DNA from: Paracentrotus lividus
Taxonomy: Eukaryota; Echinodermata; Echinoidea; Camarodonta; Echinidae
Direction: 5' to 3'
Length of the DNA: 64,000 nt
NCBI GenBank assembly: GCA_940671915.1
Contig: CALNVZ010003435.1
Span: 1,270,866 to 1,334,865 of the forward strand
Made by a program: the position numbers and the translations under genes. The notes under the pieces are model-generated. The model ran no database searches and was not told the origin of the DNA. It saw only the letters and a list, made by a program, of their open reading frames with translations. Below are positions 12,401 through 27,200 of the stretch, piece after piece. The first letter of the stretch is position 1; the number at the start of each line of letters is the position of its first letter.

Positions 12401-15242
12401 TATTTCCTTGTAATGTAATGTACATGTACATGTAATATACATGTGCAAGTTACAATATTATTGCATCATACATGTATGGTCATGTGTCACATATTGGGGT
12501 ATAGTAAAAGGGTGGAGGCGTTACATTTTGGAGGGAAAATTGTCACAGTTTTTTGCATAGCATGAAAACAAAGTACAGTCATGAGCTGTACAATGTCTCA
12601 AATTTTAGGTAATTTATCAGGCTACATATCCATACCTGCCAACATTGTGAATCCTAATATAGGGACAAAGTGGGAATACAAATTTTAAAAATAGGGACAT
12701 TCCTGTATTTCCTATAGATTACTGTGCACAGATTTTTCAAAAAATAGGGACAAAGGGTTGTAAATGGTGATAATTGCTCCTTCTTTTCCCCAAAAATAGG
12801 GACTGTCCCTACTCAATAGGGACAGTTGGCAAGTATGCATATCTGTGAAGTTTCAGCTTTGTCCTGCTCATAGTTTTAATTCAAAGTTAACTTGAGTGGT
12901 GTAACGTAGGAAGAGGAGGATCCTACGGTGGAGGATCCTACGGTGGAGGCACGTGTTGAAGCATAGGGAATTCCCATTTTTGTTACATTCTTACTCTTTG
13001 TTGCATTATATATTTGTATCCAAATGGTCTTAATATAGGTTGAGTGATATATCAATCTCCTTGGAATTTATCTGGTTTTTATAAATGTGAAATAGATTTT
13101 TCCAAGGGTCACTTAATCAATTAATTAATCAATTAAAACAAAATTCATGCACGCACGGCTCATAGACAATGCATTGCAGGCATCAAAAATTGAAACATGC
13201 CACTTTATAACAATAATTGTGTTTTTCATCCATTTTTTTTGCATGTACGTAGATAAACAATCAATTGGAAACATATTTCTTGAAATAAAATTTGTTTACA
13301 TTGTAATTCAAAAGTATAAGAAAGGATTTCTGCCATTTTTAAACTACTTTTTCTTCTTTTTTATACACTCTGTAGCGCGGTTGGAAGGAATGATTTTGCA
13401 TTACAAGTTTATATTTTTCAGAAGCACAGGGTGTTATAAACACAGTCTAAGTTGATTTATTTCATTTAATACAAAGAATAAGAAATTACTCGCCATTGAA
13501 ATTGTGAACATTTTAAAACAATTTTTCTTGTAACACCATGTATAGCTTTCATTAAACACCCTTTACAGGCAAATAAATATGTTAATCATCTTCCCTACCA
13601 TCTGAGCTTTCAAGATATAAACCCCTCGCAAAAAGTTCCGCAAATCGACTTTGGGCCATGATAACTTTTCAGGTACGCTTTAGTTATTCCTGATATTCAT
13701 ACCGTTGGAAGGATAATTTATTCCCCTTTTTTATTGATATCCTATTTGAAATGATTGTATCATGCTTCAATGCACAGTAAATCAGAATATGGAGAAAAGT
13801 AAAAAGTCAAATGTGGTAAAATGCATTTTTATTGATCACATTGAAGTTCCGCAACTTGACTTTAGGTCCTGATAACTTTGGGGATATTTTCTAATTTTTA
13901 TTGAATTTTATACCATTGTCAAGTTAATTTATTCCTCTCTTGATTGATACCTTATTTGTAATGGTGATGTCATGCCTGTGTCCACAGAACCCCTCAATAC
14001 CACTTGAATACATGACAAAGCGAAAGATAATTTTCAGTTTAAATTTCTGTAACACAACTCTGAACCTTGATACATTTTAAAGTGGGGATTTAATCAGTGT
14101 CAATTTTTATACCATTAAAAAGTTCAGTTATTCTTCTTTTTATTGATACACTATTTGCAATAGTAACATCATGTTTGAAGGCACATAAATCACGAATATA
14201 ATGCAAAGTAAAAAGTGAAAAGTTGCGAAATGCATTGTTATTGCTCGCAACAGACAATAATACTCACAATAGGCATTCAATTTGCAACATTTAACTTCTG
14301 ACTTGTCCTAACATTCAGGTGTTCTGTCCATGCAGGAACAACACTATCGTTACAATTAGAGTGTCATTGAAAAGGGGAATAAATTATCTTGACAATGGTC
14401 TAAAATTCAATAAAAATTAGAAAATACCCCGAAAGTTATCAGAGCCTAAATTCGAGTTGCGGAACTTCGCTTTGATAAATGCATTTTGCAACATTTGACT
14501 TTTTACTTTTCTCCATATTCTGATATTCTGTGCATTGAAGCATGACATAATCATTACAAGTAGGATATCAATAAAAAGGGGAATAAATTATCTTTCCCAT
14601 GGTATGAATATCAGGAATAACTAAAGCGTACCTGAAAAGTTATCATGGCCCAAAGTCTATTTGCGAAACTTTTTGTGAGGGGTTTATATACTTTTATACA
14701 TGTTTGACTTACCATTAAGATACTAGAGATGTTTGTTTGTGACAATGTACATTGCTACAAATGTTTTGACATGTAACACATTTTGCACCCAATTCATGAC
14801 ACATGGCCGTATACAATGTACATGCAGGCAATGTTTGAATAAATCGTTTGTTTGAAGAAAAGAAAAGAAAACCTCTACCACGTAAATATAATTGCAAACC
14901 TTTACAATGTACTTTAGACTAGAATTGCCTCAGACTTTGAAGCTAATTGGTTAATTGCCAATTGCCAATTTTCAATCACAAAAATTATACAAATCTAAAT
15001 ATGTTAGAATGCCTTAAATAGAAAATTGAATTCATCTTACTACTAATTTATGAAATATAATTAAAAAGGGACAACATGTAAATGTGCCAATAATAACATA
15101 AATAACATAAAACTGATCACTGCATCAACATCATGAAGACTCTTAACACCCGTACAAAGCAAAAAAACAAAAAACAAACAAACATCAATATTTTCTTTAA
15201 CAATTGATTCATGATCCATTTGCATAACAACATTCCAAAACT

Positions 15243-15273
<31 letters not shown>

Positions 15274-18200
15274 CTAAATTACTCGACATTGAACTTTCCA
15301 AATTGGTCCTTTGGACTAAAAATGGTTATCTCAAACATCTGGATGCTTAAAAAAAGCCACTGCATCATTTTCTTTTAAACAATCAAACATCCGTACACTC
15401 AAGGCAGTGTTACACTCACCTCGTCTGGTTGATCAGGCTGGTCTTGGACCAAGGGCGCCACCAGTGTAAGGATCTGGTCAACCTGCTCCTGGGTGGGCAC
15501 CGGCAAGTTGTTTTCGATTGCATTGTTGATGATGTAGGCGCTGGTTGTCTTGCGGCCCTCATAGTCCAGGTACTCCACCACACGACCGTAGTGTTCCAGC
15601 TTCAGTAGAGTTAGGATGTTGTTGTAGGAGTCCACAGGAATCTTTAGGAGACGTTGAAGCTCCTTGGCAACGGCAGTGTTGTATTTGAGGCTAAACATCA
15701 AGAAAAAATTACAGAAATACTAAATTAGACAATTAAAATGATTAACCCTAGAAAGGCTAGCTTATTTTGGTGCTCTGTCCGTCTCTCTGTCTGTGTAGCT
15801 GTCTATCTGTCTCAGCCATGTCTGTTCTTGAATCATGCATACAAAAAAGGACTAACAGATTTAAACCCATCTTGTCAACTTTAAACACTCATGCAAAGAC
15901 AGAATTCATTTTACTTGGTAACAGAATACAGCTTGGTAAAATTCATATCTCTCATGTCCAAGTTGGCTCTGCCCGTGTAACTCCTGTACATCAAGCTAAG
16001 AATCTTGGAGTACTATTTGATTCTACCATGTCACTTGAATCTCATATTTCGAATTGTGTAAAACTAGCTAATTGTAATCTTCGAAATAGCCGTACAATTA
16101 GACAATATCTCTCACCTCAATCCACCCAACAGTTAGTTCATGCTTTCGTTACCTCACATCTTGACAATTGCAATTCTTTACTCTTTCGTTTACGCGCCAA
16201 CCAAGTTAATAGACTGCAAAAAGTCCAAAATACTGCTGCTCGCCTTGTGACCAAATCAAGAAGATCCTCACGTATCACTCCTATCCTAAAATCCCTCCAC
16301 TGGCTCCCTGTTCAACAGCGTGTAATCTACAAAATTCTTCTCTTAACCTATCGTGCACAAAATAATCTAGCACCCGATTACATTTCATCGCTTCTGTTAA
16401 CTCATTCCTCAGGTCGTTCTGGTTTGCGTTCTTCAAATAATGTAAGGCTAAAAGAAATACGTACTAAACGAAGTTGGGGGGACAGAGCATTTTCATCTGC
16501 TGCGCCTTTTTTGTGGAACAAGTTACCGCTCTCTATTCAGACAGCTAATACTCTTTCTACATTTAAGGCAGCACTTAAAACTCACCTGATGCTTTATAAT
16601 GCATACTGCTAAATCATACCAGCAGTTTACAGTCTAGTTCTTCATTTTTATGTTTAGTTTGTTAATTTTTGCTATCTGTATGCACCTTGAGCATCTCTTA
16701 AAATGGATATGTTGCGCTTTATAAATATTGTCATTATTATTATTATTATAACTTTTTTATTTTCTGGTTGATTTTGTTCAAACATTCACTGATATTTTAC
16801 TTCTATTTTTCTGCATTTCTACAACCAATCGTATTTCAGGGTAAACTTCTCGTTAAATGGATGTGATGTCATACTTACTGTTCTATCTTGAGTTTTTCAA
16901 AGATGGCCGCCGTTGTTTCAAGTACTTTATCGATGTAGTCCACTCTGTCTTGGTAGCATTTGAGAGCTAGGTTGATCAGGGAGACTTGCAGTGCTACGAT
17001 GTCCTCTGTCGGCATGTCACTACGAGCCTGTCATCATAGAATAAAATATTAATAATAATTCATGTCAGAAATTTATTTTAAATGCATACTTCATCGTATG
17101 TAACAATAAAATTTAATCTGCTTTACGGCATAAAAGTCTAACTTTTTACCGAGTTGGTACATAAAAAAAACACCACAAAGTCGTATTAAAATGTTTGAAA
17201 TCATCAGGTCAGTCAATTTTAAGCCGCTGTATTGCATCTGCAGGCCCCCAATAGATAGAGATTTCTACAAAACCTTATAAATGCTAAATTAATTTTTATA
17301 TTATTGTTTCTACTATAAGTAATTCCTGATGGAATCTCAATTTCTTTGCTCATTTTTCATACTTCTGGTCAGTTTTCCTATTTGTTCAAATTGTTATCAA
17401 AAACGCTACATCACTACACTGTGATCCCTTGCAAATATCCCCAAGTTGATTTCTATCCTTCAGGTTTATGTCAGGTTTTATAGCTTCTGTCCACTTTCCC
17501 ACTAAAAAGGGTTTTCTGGAATGAACGACAAAGGGTTTGCCACAGCTCAGTCAGTATATATAATTTCTATAAATCCGGAGACTTGGGTTGGCATCCCAAT
17601 GGAATCCCATTTCCTTTGCTTATTTTTTATTAGATATTTCTGGTCAGTTTTCCTCTTGGTTCGAATCAACTATGACAACATAGATATTTATACTTACCTC
17701 AATAATGCCGGCAATTTGAAGAGAGAAGATATCAAAGAGCTTGAGATCTGATGGAATGCCTGCTGTATCATCACGGCAGGCAAACAATGCTAACCTGAGA
17801 GAATTTAACAAATTCAATGAAACAATATCAATACCATTTATTGAATCATGGTAATTACAGTATCATTCAGCAAATATAACAGTTAAAGGGATGCAGTAAC
17901 ATTGAATGATATTCAAATCGCACCTTATTCGATTTAGCTCATTTTGCCAACATAATTTTAAACACATAGGTCAGTGCAAATTGCAAGCTTATTGCTTGCT
18001 TTACTTTCGAGATATCAATGATTTCATACTAAAATTTTCAAACCCATCCTTGAATGGGTTTGAAAACCATGTGTGTTTCAACACAGCACAACATACACCA
18101 CATTTCCTGTTGTGTAGTCCACGTCCCTAGCGGCCTGCTGAGCTTGCAACAGAGCGGTAGTAAATTAACTTGTGTTTGGCCGTTTGCTTAGCATCGTTTG

Positions 18201-21200
18201 TTACACTGTCTTAAGGTAGTAAATGACTTCCATTTGATCTAAAACTTTCAGTAGTTTGTTTTTATTGTTAGAGCAATATGATTTAATTCATTTTGATCTA
18301 ATTGCTCTTGTTTTTGAAAGTTACTAAATCCCTTAAGATCATTTAAAATTTGGTGCTTAGGGAAAACAAAGAAAATGCTAAGAATCAGAGGGATGATAAA
18401 AGAAAACAATGAAGAAGGTGAACAATGAACAATGTGACTGCATCCCTTTAATAATATTTGCAGGATAAGATGAAGCCTACGTACCTGTCGATCATGGCAA
18501 TGATTATGTTCTTAACATTGACAGCAGTGTTCAGATCAGCACAAGCCTTCAGGAACATACTCAAAGTCTGGAGATGAAACTCGTCGGGGAACACCTACAA
18601 TGAGATAAAATGAATTGCCAGAATTGTTGGGGTTGTATGATATTTCAAAACTTTGTTCTGGAAGAAAAGTATGTAATAATAATAATAATAATAATAATAA
18701 TAGTTACATTTATTTAGCGCTTAATACGATATCCACCTTAGTGTTTCTAAGCGCTTATAGTGTTAACTAATTATTACCTGGCGTAGATAGGCTACCCCGA
18801 AAGACGCTCACAGCATTCAAGGAATTGTAAGTTATATCTCTCTAATGAGTAACTGTATGTTATTGGAATCAGAGTGATATCTGTGTCGGTGAAGTGCCTT
18901 TGAAATTTGGAGATGTGTCGAAAATCAGGTTCTCATATATAATCTGACCAATACTGAAACGAAATAATTTCCGACATACACATATTTGTGTTCTTCATTC
19001 AATGAGCTTTAATTTTAATTCATGTACCTATGGATCTTCAATCTCCAGTCAAATCTTTAGGGTTTATAAAGAATAGCAGATCCAGCAACTGCTCTGACAA
19101 AGGGTTGTATCAGACCATGCCCAAACATGATAGAGTCACTATTGTCCGTAGACAATCGGACCTACCAAATCATTTGTCAGAGCTGATATTGGAGCCGCGC
19201 CCGATATATGCAGGCTCTCTCCCAAACAATGAACAAGGCATTTTATCTACATGCTTCTCGGTAGGATGGTGACTATTATGGTTGTTGAATAGTAACGCAT
19301 GTGTGACATAGTATGCACATTGCTGGAATGTTTTCCAAAGAGAGGATAATGTGCACTTCAAGTGTTGAATCGTAACTGAATCCTATAACCGGGGTAATAA
19401 TGTACTGTTAAGTGGAAGCGTTGTAATCGCCTTTCAATCAGAGGGTCGCAGGTTCGAATCCCACACCTGGCGTAAATTTCCTTCAGCAAGAAATTCATCC
19501 ATGATGTACTGCACTTGACCCAAGTGAGGTGAATGGGTACCAGTAGGAATTAATTCCTTGAATGCTGTGAGCACCTGTCGGGGTAGCCTAGCTAAGCACA
19601 GTAATAGTTAGTTAACTCTATTAGCACTTAGAAACACCAAGGTGGATATCTATATTAATGTAACTATTATTATTAAGTGATTTGAGCTCATAAATGAAAA
19701 AGTGTTACATAAAACCAGATATTATTGCATACCTGAATGATGCATTCCATGAGGTACTCCTGTGCAATGGTGTCTCGACAGCTCACAACCTGCTCTATCA
19801 CTTCTGGCAAGATGTCCTGATCAATAAAAGGTCAAAAATGAATTGTAAGCTGCAAAGAGGTACTTGATTTTTGATAGATTGATATAAATTCCTTCAGCTG
19901 TCTTTGATATGTTGCATATGAAAACTGCATTGATTTGCTTCATGAAATTTTAATTCATATACAATAAACAGCAAACAAATAATAAAGTAAATTTTTAGTT
20001 AAGGAACTGATACTGAATTTGATGGGAATACTGTTGCTTTAATCAGACCTCCTTTAATGCAAAATTCAGATTAACGAAGTATTGAAATATTCTGTTGACA
20101 TTTGGAACTATAACCAAATAATGTGTTTATTTATATCATATAAGGAGAAGTTTTGAAAATCTACTTGATAACTCTCTTCTCCTTACAAGCCTTACCTTCT
20201 TATACCACTCCACATCCACTGTCTCCAGCTGACTGAGCCGGACCAACCTACACGGATCCGCAGCTTACTTATCTCCTTCTCTCTCTCTTCTCCTTACAAG
20301 CCCTACCTTCTTATACCGCTCCACATCCACTGTCTCCAGCTGACTGAGCCAGACCAACCTACTAGGATCCGCAGCTTATTTCTCTCCTTCTCTCTCTCTT
20401 CTCCTTACAAGCCTTACCCTCTTATACCGCTCCACACCCACTGTCTCCAGCTGACTGAGCCAGACCAACCTACTAGGATCCGCAGCTTATTTCTCTCCTT
20501 CTCTCTCTCTTCTCCTTACAAGCCTTACCTTCTTATACCGCTCCACATCCACTGTCTCCAGCTGACTGAGCCGGACTAGGTTGGTCCCTACAAGGATCCG
20601 GAGCTCATTTCGCTCCTTCTCTCTCTCTTCTCCTTACAAGCCTTACCTTCTTATACCGCTCCACATCCACCGTCTCCAGCTGACTGAGCCGGACAAGGTT
20701 AGTCCCTACAAGGATCCGGAGCTCATTTCGTTCCTTCTCTCTCTTCTCCCAGTCTCTGGAGTGACCCTGATGCTGCATGCGCACCCACAGCTTGTTCATC
20801 TCAGCAAAGTTTAGGAGGATGAAATCGATGGAGTCCTCGATGTTTCCGCCAGCAGTCTCAGGATTGTCACTAATAATAACAATAATAAGAGGGGAGATTG
20901 TATTCTTGTATGCTTAAATGTACATTCAGAAAAGGTTTCAATTTTGTTTTTTGTAAGTTGATAGGAATGAATGTAGACCTTAGATTGACTAGATGCATTC
21001 ACAACTTCCTGATAGGTCGAACACAATTTGTAAAGTCTAGTGGTCACAGTCACCTACAGTGACTACGTACATAGGCGCCCCTCAGGGGTGCGTGTTATCA
21101 CCAGTTCTGTTTTCCCTCTATACATCTGACTGTGTAAGTTCAACCCCATGTTGTAGTATACTCAAATATGCTGATGATACAGTGATCGTGCCTCTTTTGT

Positions 21201-24200
21201 CTCATCAAGCTAATGATTATTTCTCACAAGTAGATGAATTCATTCGCTGGTGTGACAATCACCATTTGACACTGAATACAACCAAAACTAAAGAAATGAT
21301 AATCGACTTTCGTTGAACTGATACAGACCATTATATGATCATCCACAATAAGGTTATTGAACAGGTTGAAACTACAAATATCTTGGAACAATCTTGAATA
21401 ACAAACTGTCATGAGGCCATAATACGCAGTCAGCGTCTAAGAGGGCTAACAAGACATTGTTTTTCCTTCGCAAGCTGAAAAGTTTTCACGTAGACCAAAC
21501 GATAATGACTCTGTTTTATAATTCGATAATAAAGAGTATCCTGCTTTTCAATATGATATGTTCATTTGGCAATCTATCAAAACAGGACAAAAAGAAGCTG
21601 GAAAGGCCACGTAAAATTGCACAACGCGTAATTGGGGCCGAATTAGTTACCGTAGAGTTTCATTGTACCGAACAAATTGTAGAGAAGATCCGTGCAATCA
21701 TGAGAGACAACACCCACCCACTTCATTCACTCTTTTGTTTTAATCGGTCTGGTATCCGACTTTGCCCTATCCCTACCCACCTTTCACGATACCGTTATTC
21801 ATTTGTTCCCGACTCCATTCATCGATTTAATGTACAAGTTCAACAGTAAATTTCTTTGTCGGAGATAATTGGTTATACCGACTGATTAATGGTAGTTTTT
21901 TTGAGTAATTTGCAAAAAGAACGATCGCAACATGAAGGAAAAATTTCATAACAATTTGGGTGATGAAATTTGAATTGAATTCAATTTATGTATATGAATT
22001 GTATAAATTGTATGAATTATAATAATTGAACAAAATATTGGACCCATTTAATAACAATATATACATATACGCCTATTGTATATAAATAATCATACTATTG
22101 CTGTAATGTAATCACCAAAATAATCATGATAATGGATGAGGATAATAGTAATTATAATAATAATAACTTAATGTTGACAATATAATGTTGGTGACAATAT
22201 AAATCCTATTAATAATGATAAAAATGAATTTCTGTAACAATATCGAAACTTTTACATACCGTATATATTGAAGAATCAAATGACAACACCTTACATGTAC
22301 GTTAGATTTCTTTCGCATATATTTGTTTTCCCTTTTTCCTATACTGTCTAGAGCTTGTTCTTTATGTATTTTTCTTACTTCTTTTGCAATACCAGTGGAG
22401 TACATATTTCTATGTAACTATGTTTTACAAAGACCTAATAAAATATCTTGTATCTTGTATCTTTGTTTCATTGTATTCTTTTGAGAGGTTATAACACAAA
22501 TGTCCAAGGAGCTTCCTTCATTTCATTGATTTTCTCTTGACTGCTGACAGAGTCATTAAGTGATAATGGATAGCAGAATGTTAACCATTTCATCATAAAT
22601 ACTAACTGCAGTTGCATGATCTTCATGGGGCCTTGGAATTGAGGATTAATGCAAAAAGGGCATTTTCAAACTTGCAATCTCCTATCCTGGATAACTCCTG
22701 TTACCCAGGGAGCAAAACCCCATATTTTTGAAGGAGCTGACATGTCGAGATATAAAAAGTAGTCCTATCTAGGATGGTTGTATGGACCCTAACCAACATC
22801 GCTAGGGGGACTACTCTTCAGATCAGCTGCAGGAGGGTCCCTACAGGTGGGGGCGTCCAAATAACCGCCCCTTTTACAAAAAAATAGTATTCTGAACAAA
22901 AATGGTTGAAGCAAAGTTTCAAATACATTGAGTTTGGTATCAAATTAAAGATAATAAAATTTCCTACAATTTTGTACTATTTTTGATAAAATATATTTAG
23001 AAAAGGTAAAATTTAAGCGTTAAACTTGATTTTTCTCATTTTTTTCAAAAAAATTAATTTTTATCTATTTATTGTTTTACCTCGTGTAATAATCATGTCA
23101 AGACCTGAAGCGCGAAACTTTTCAGAAATGTGCCCCAATGTATAGACAAGAGTATGTGAAAAAGAAAAAACAATACATTTTTCCAATAAAAAGATAAACG
23201 CTATAAAGTTACGACTGCAATATACGGAAAACGACGTTTTTGCCCCATTATGTGGAAACCCTACATACACGTGTAATACCCTATTACATTGCGCGCATGT
23301 GTATTGCACGGCGTGATCTAAAAATTATTACATGAATATGCAAGTTTCCGTAAAGGTTTTTAAAAATGGACTTCTCGACCAATCTGTTGTGAAGGGGGAG
23401 GGGATGGGGAGGGGTAATGAACACAAGACAATTTTTGGGAGGCAGATGTTAATATATTAACTTGTTTTTAATCAAATTAATGAAATTGTGTTGTGCAATA
23501 TATCGGTTGTTATTGGCGCATGGAGAAAGAGCTTCTATGATGATTGCAGTCACAGATACGTGTGTTGGGTTTTATTTTGCTAAAGGTTGTCTTTCCAGTG
23601 AGTAGACAGTGCACTGATAATATACATAAAGGCCTATTTATACCGAAAACAACATGCCCCACGAGGCCGCGGCAGCCGGGGATGGGCTGGGGGCTGCAGC
23701 CCCACTTTCGTCAGTAAACGTGTACAAAAACGCAAAACGGCCATAAATTTAACAACCTAATATTATTATGATGATTATAATCATGATTATGATTATGATT
23801 ATCCGTCAACATGTTGGGGTGATCTACAAACAGGGCCCACTTTGGGGCGGCAGTTAGACATTCTAATATACTGTACTTTTACACCGTGTCTTTTTCAGTA
23901 TAAAATAATGGAATTTACTTTGAAATTTATTTATTTTTATTTTTTATTTTAAAATACTTTTTTCTGAACATAGAAACAACAAGTCAAAGCCTCGACATGG
24001 GTATAAAAAGTACCTGTGATTTTTTTTTTTTAAAATACACGAACATATGGATGAGCTTTTTTCACATTTATACTTCAGACCTGTTGTATGATTTGCTTTA
24101 GGGCCTACTTACTATGTAGATGTAGGCTTACTTCAGACAAACACTTATGAGCACTATATACTTAACAGTCTGAGGAAACAAAGAATATTTTCTAATTTAG

Positions 24201-27200
24201 AGTTTTAAGCACCATGAGCGCCGAAAGGCGGACATGTGCACTATAGAAGTAGCCAATATTATTATTATGCCACTATTATTATAATAATAATAATAATAAT
24301 ATATTATTATTATTATTATATGTTGATCTTCTCTTTAAATATAATTACATTATCAATACAAATTTGGGTTAGGCATGATTCTATGAGTATGGGCAATATG
24401 ATTTATTGACTGACAAATGACTCCTTTTGGTTGGTTAATACTAGCCACATTGAAGGAGAGGAAAGAAAGGTTAGACATAGACTTAGGAGACCTCTTTATC
24501 ATATTTTATTTGAACAGGTTCGCCATTATTGTAACCTGCTTTACTGCAATTATGAGTCAAGTACATGAATTTAGCATCGGGATATTGTGGATCAAACTTG
24601 AAAGTAGAGAGGGGGCCCAGGGGAAAGGGGCGGGCCAGTTTTTCTGAAATGGTGGGTACTTTCAGCAAGTGGCGTAAAGAGCGGAATATTAAAATTGGGA
24701 ATAGACTGTGAACCAGAACCAGAAATTAGTCAAGAATTTTTTTTAAGCTTTAGTCCATACCAGTGGCGGATCCAGGATTTCATTAAGGGGCCTTTTTTGG
24801 CCTTTGGTCATCAAAGAGGTCATCTCGAATCAGCCATAGGGGTAGGTTAGGGGCTCAATCGGCCCGCCTGTCCATTTTTCTTTTTTCCCCTTTATTTGCT
24901 AGGGGGGCGGGCCCGCTGGGTTCCCCCTGGATCCGCGCCAGCATACCCCCTATCCGAGCCCTCTCAGGACGACACTGTTGATTTCAATTGTCGACAACAC
25001 ACTTGAAAAATATTTGTCTCTTGCATAGCAACGAGCGGAGTTTGTTTAATTCAACCATGATGCTTGTGACCTCTTCATGCGAGGTTGAGGAAAATTTGGG
25101 GTTTGAAAATGTATCAAAAAGTGCCCTTTTTTAGATTTTAGATTTTTAAAATTTCACAAGGTTTTTTTTTAGAAAAGGGAGCACTATTTATTAATTTAGA
25201 AAAGGGGGCACGATATATTACTATTGAAGAGGCACAATTGTCATGTTTGTGATGCCTGAAAAAAGTGGGTTGCACTGTACAACCTGCCCCTCCCCAGTTT
25301 CAAATGCACATCCAACCAGGTATGGGGAGGGGCAGGGGCCGGGAAGCGTTTTGAAAATGGAGGGGCTGAGCGAAATGAGGGGCGGGGGTGGGGCTGAACA
25401 GGCTAAAATCAAATATATGGCCATTATCGCGTTTTGTACACGTTTACTGACAAAAGTGGAGGATGCAGCCCCCAGCCCAACCCCTAGCTCCGCGGCCCTC
25501 GCCGCCCCAAAATTGGTCCCGTGTTCATCGCCCCCCCCCCCATCCCATCACCCTTCACAACAGAATGGTCGAGAAGTCCATTCTTTATTCACCTTATGGA
25601 AACTTGCATATTCATGTAATAATACTTGTTAGATCACCCGTGTAATACACATGCGCGCACGGTAATAGGGTATTACACGTGTATGTATGGGTTTTCCACA
25701 TAAATTGGGCAAAAACGTCGTTTTTTCGTATATTGCAGTCGTAACTTTATAGCGTTATATCTTTTTATTTGCAAAAATGTATTGCTTTTTCTTCACATAC
25801 TCTTGTCCCATGCATTGGGGCACATTTCTGAAAGTTTTGGCTTAAGGTCTTGACATAATTATTACACGAGGTAAAACATAATAGATAAAAATTATTTTTT
25901 GAAAAAAATGAGAAAAAATCAAGTTAACGCTTAAAATCTTACCTTTTTACTGAATATGATTCTTATCAAAAATAGTATCAGTTATAAGGACATTTATTAT
26001 CTTTATTTGATACCAAACTCAATGTATTTAACACTTGCTTCAACCATTTTGTTCAGATACTAATTTTTGTAAAGGGGCGGTTATTTGGACGCCCCACCTG
26101 TAGGGACCCTCCTGCAGCTGATCTTGAAGAGTAGTACGCCCTAATTGCGGATGTTTGGTTAGGGTCCATACAACCATCCTAGATAGGACTACTTTTTATA
26201 TCTCGACATGTCAGGTCCACCCTACTTGCTCCCTGGGTATGTGCCACATAGGTAGCCTGTCTCCTTTAGACATTACAAAGATTGTCGAGCATGCAATACT
26301 AGCCTACCTTTCATCCTTCTCACAATCTGGAAGGTAGTTTCTGGTGCACTGCAGGAGATAGTTCCTCAAGAAGAGTCCCCGGAGGGGATGTTGGACACCC
26401 CTGCACATCTCCACAAGATCTTTCATGATATCCTTCCTGGAGCTCTGATGTGCCTTGATGTAGACAATACCAACAGTGATCAACAGGTACCTGCAATCAG
26501 AGGAATCAATATAATAATAAGTAACAGTTCCTCACGAAGAGTCCCCTGAGGGGATTTTGGACACCCCGGCCCTGCACATCTTCACAAGAGCCTTCATGGT
26601 ATTTTTCCTGGAGCTCTGGTGCACCTTGATGTAAACAATACCAACTGTGATCAACTGCTACCTTAAATGTGACAAGTTATACTTTAAAACACTCAATTTG
26701 AATTATAAAAAAAAATGTGTTTTTACAAGTAATTAATTATTTTTTTATAATTCTTGTTTCCAAAATTAATTTTCCTTCATGAATCCCATTCCTATTACAA
26801 CAGTGTACTCAGGAATTGAAATTGAGACCAGGATATTTGTGTCATTATAAAGAAATATTCTTGTGTACTATGGCCTTGTTATAATGTAAGATACCAGAAA
26901 TTGTTTGTCAACTGAATGTCGCTTGCCTCGATTCTTTATATTACTTTCAACAAATTTCACACAATTTGCTCATTAAAGAAGATCCTTTGACAATAAAATA
27001 TCTTGCAAATTCATGAACTTACAGTCTAGGGACGATATTTCCTGCGTATTGGACAAGCTCGTAAAGGTCAGCAATCTTATGACCTTTCTGGTATTCGTCA
27101 AGTAGGTACTGCTCTAGATGACGTAACTCATCGCACACACTCATGTCTGTAAGTTGATTGGTCATTAAGGAATACAAGTTATATCGTCATTGACTGTCTC

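Larger units (their letters stand above)
9202..15419. other. VPS35 intron 11 (6.2 kb), repeat-filled
   Basis: The intron contains a THAP-bearing inverted repeat, a 233-bp tandem duplication, a 208-bp inverted-repeat element and a 1.07-kb palindromic element. Stretches 9210-10170, 11110-11920 and 14700-15400 show only AT-rich sequence, plus a poly-A tract near 15243-15268. Confidence 0.7.

Noticed and set aside
19440-19480. Possible tRNA gene (B box GGTTCGAATCC)
   Set aside because: A box and cloverleaf pairing are degraded and a SINE body follows directly.
24417-24647. 76-residue frame in the centre of the long-inverted-repeat element as a transposase
   Set aside because: Too short and without DDE, zinc-finger or other transposase motifs.
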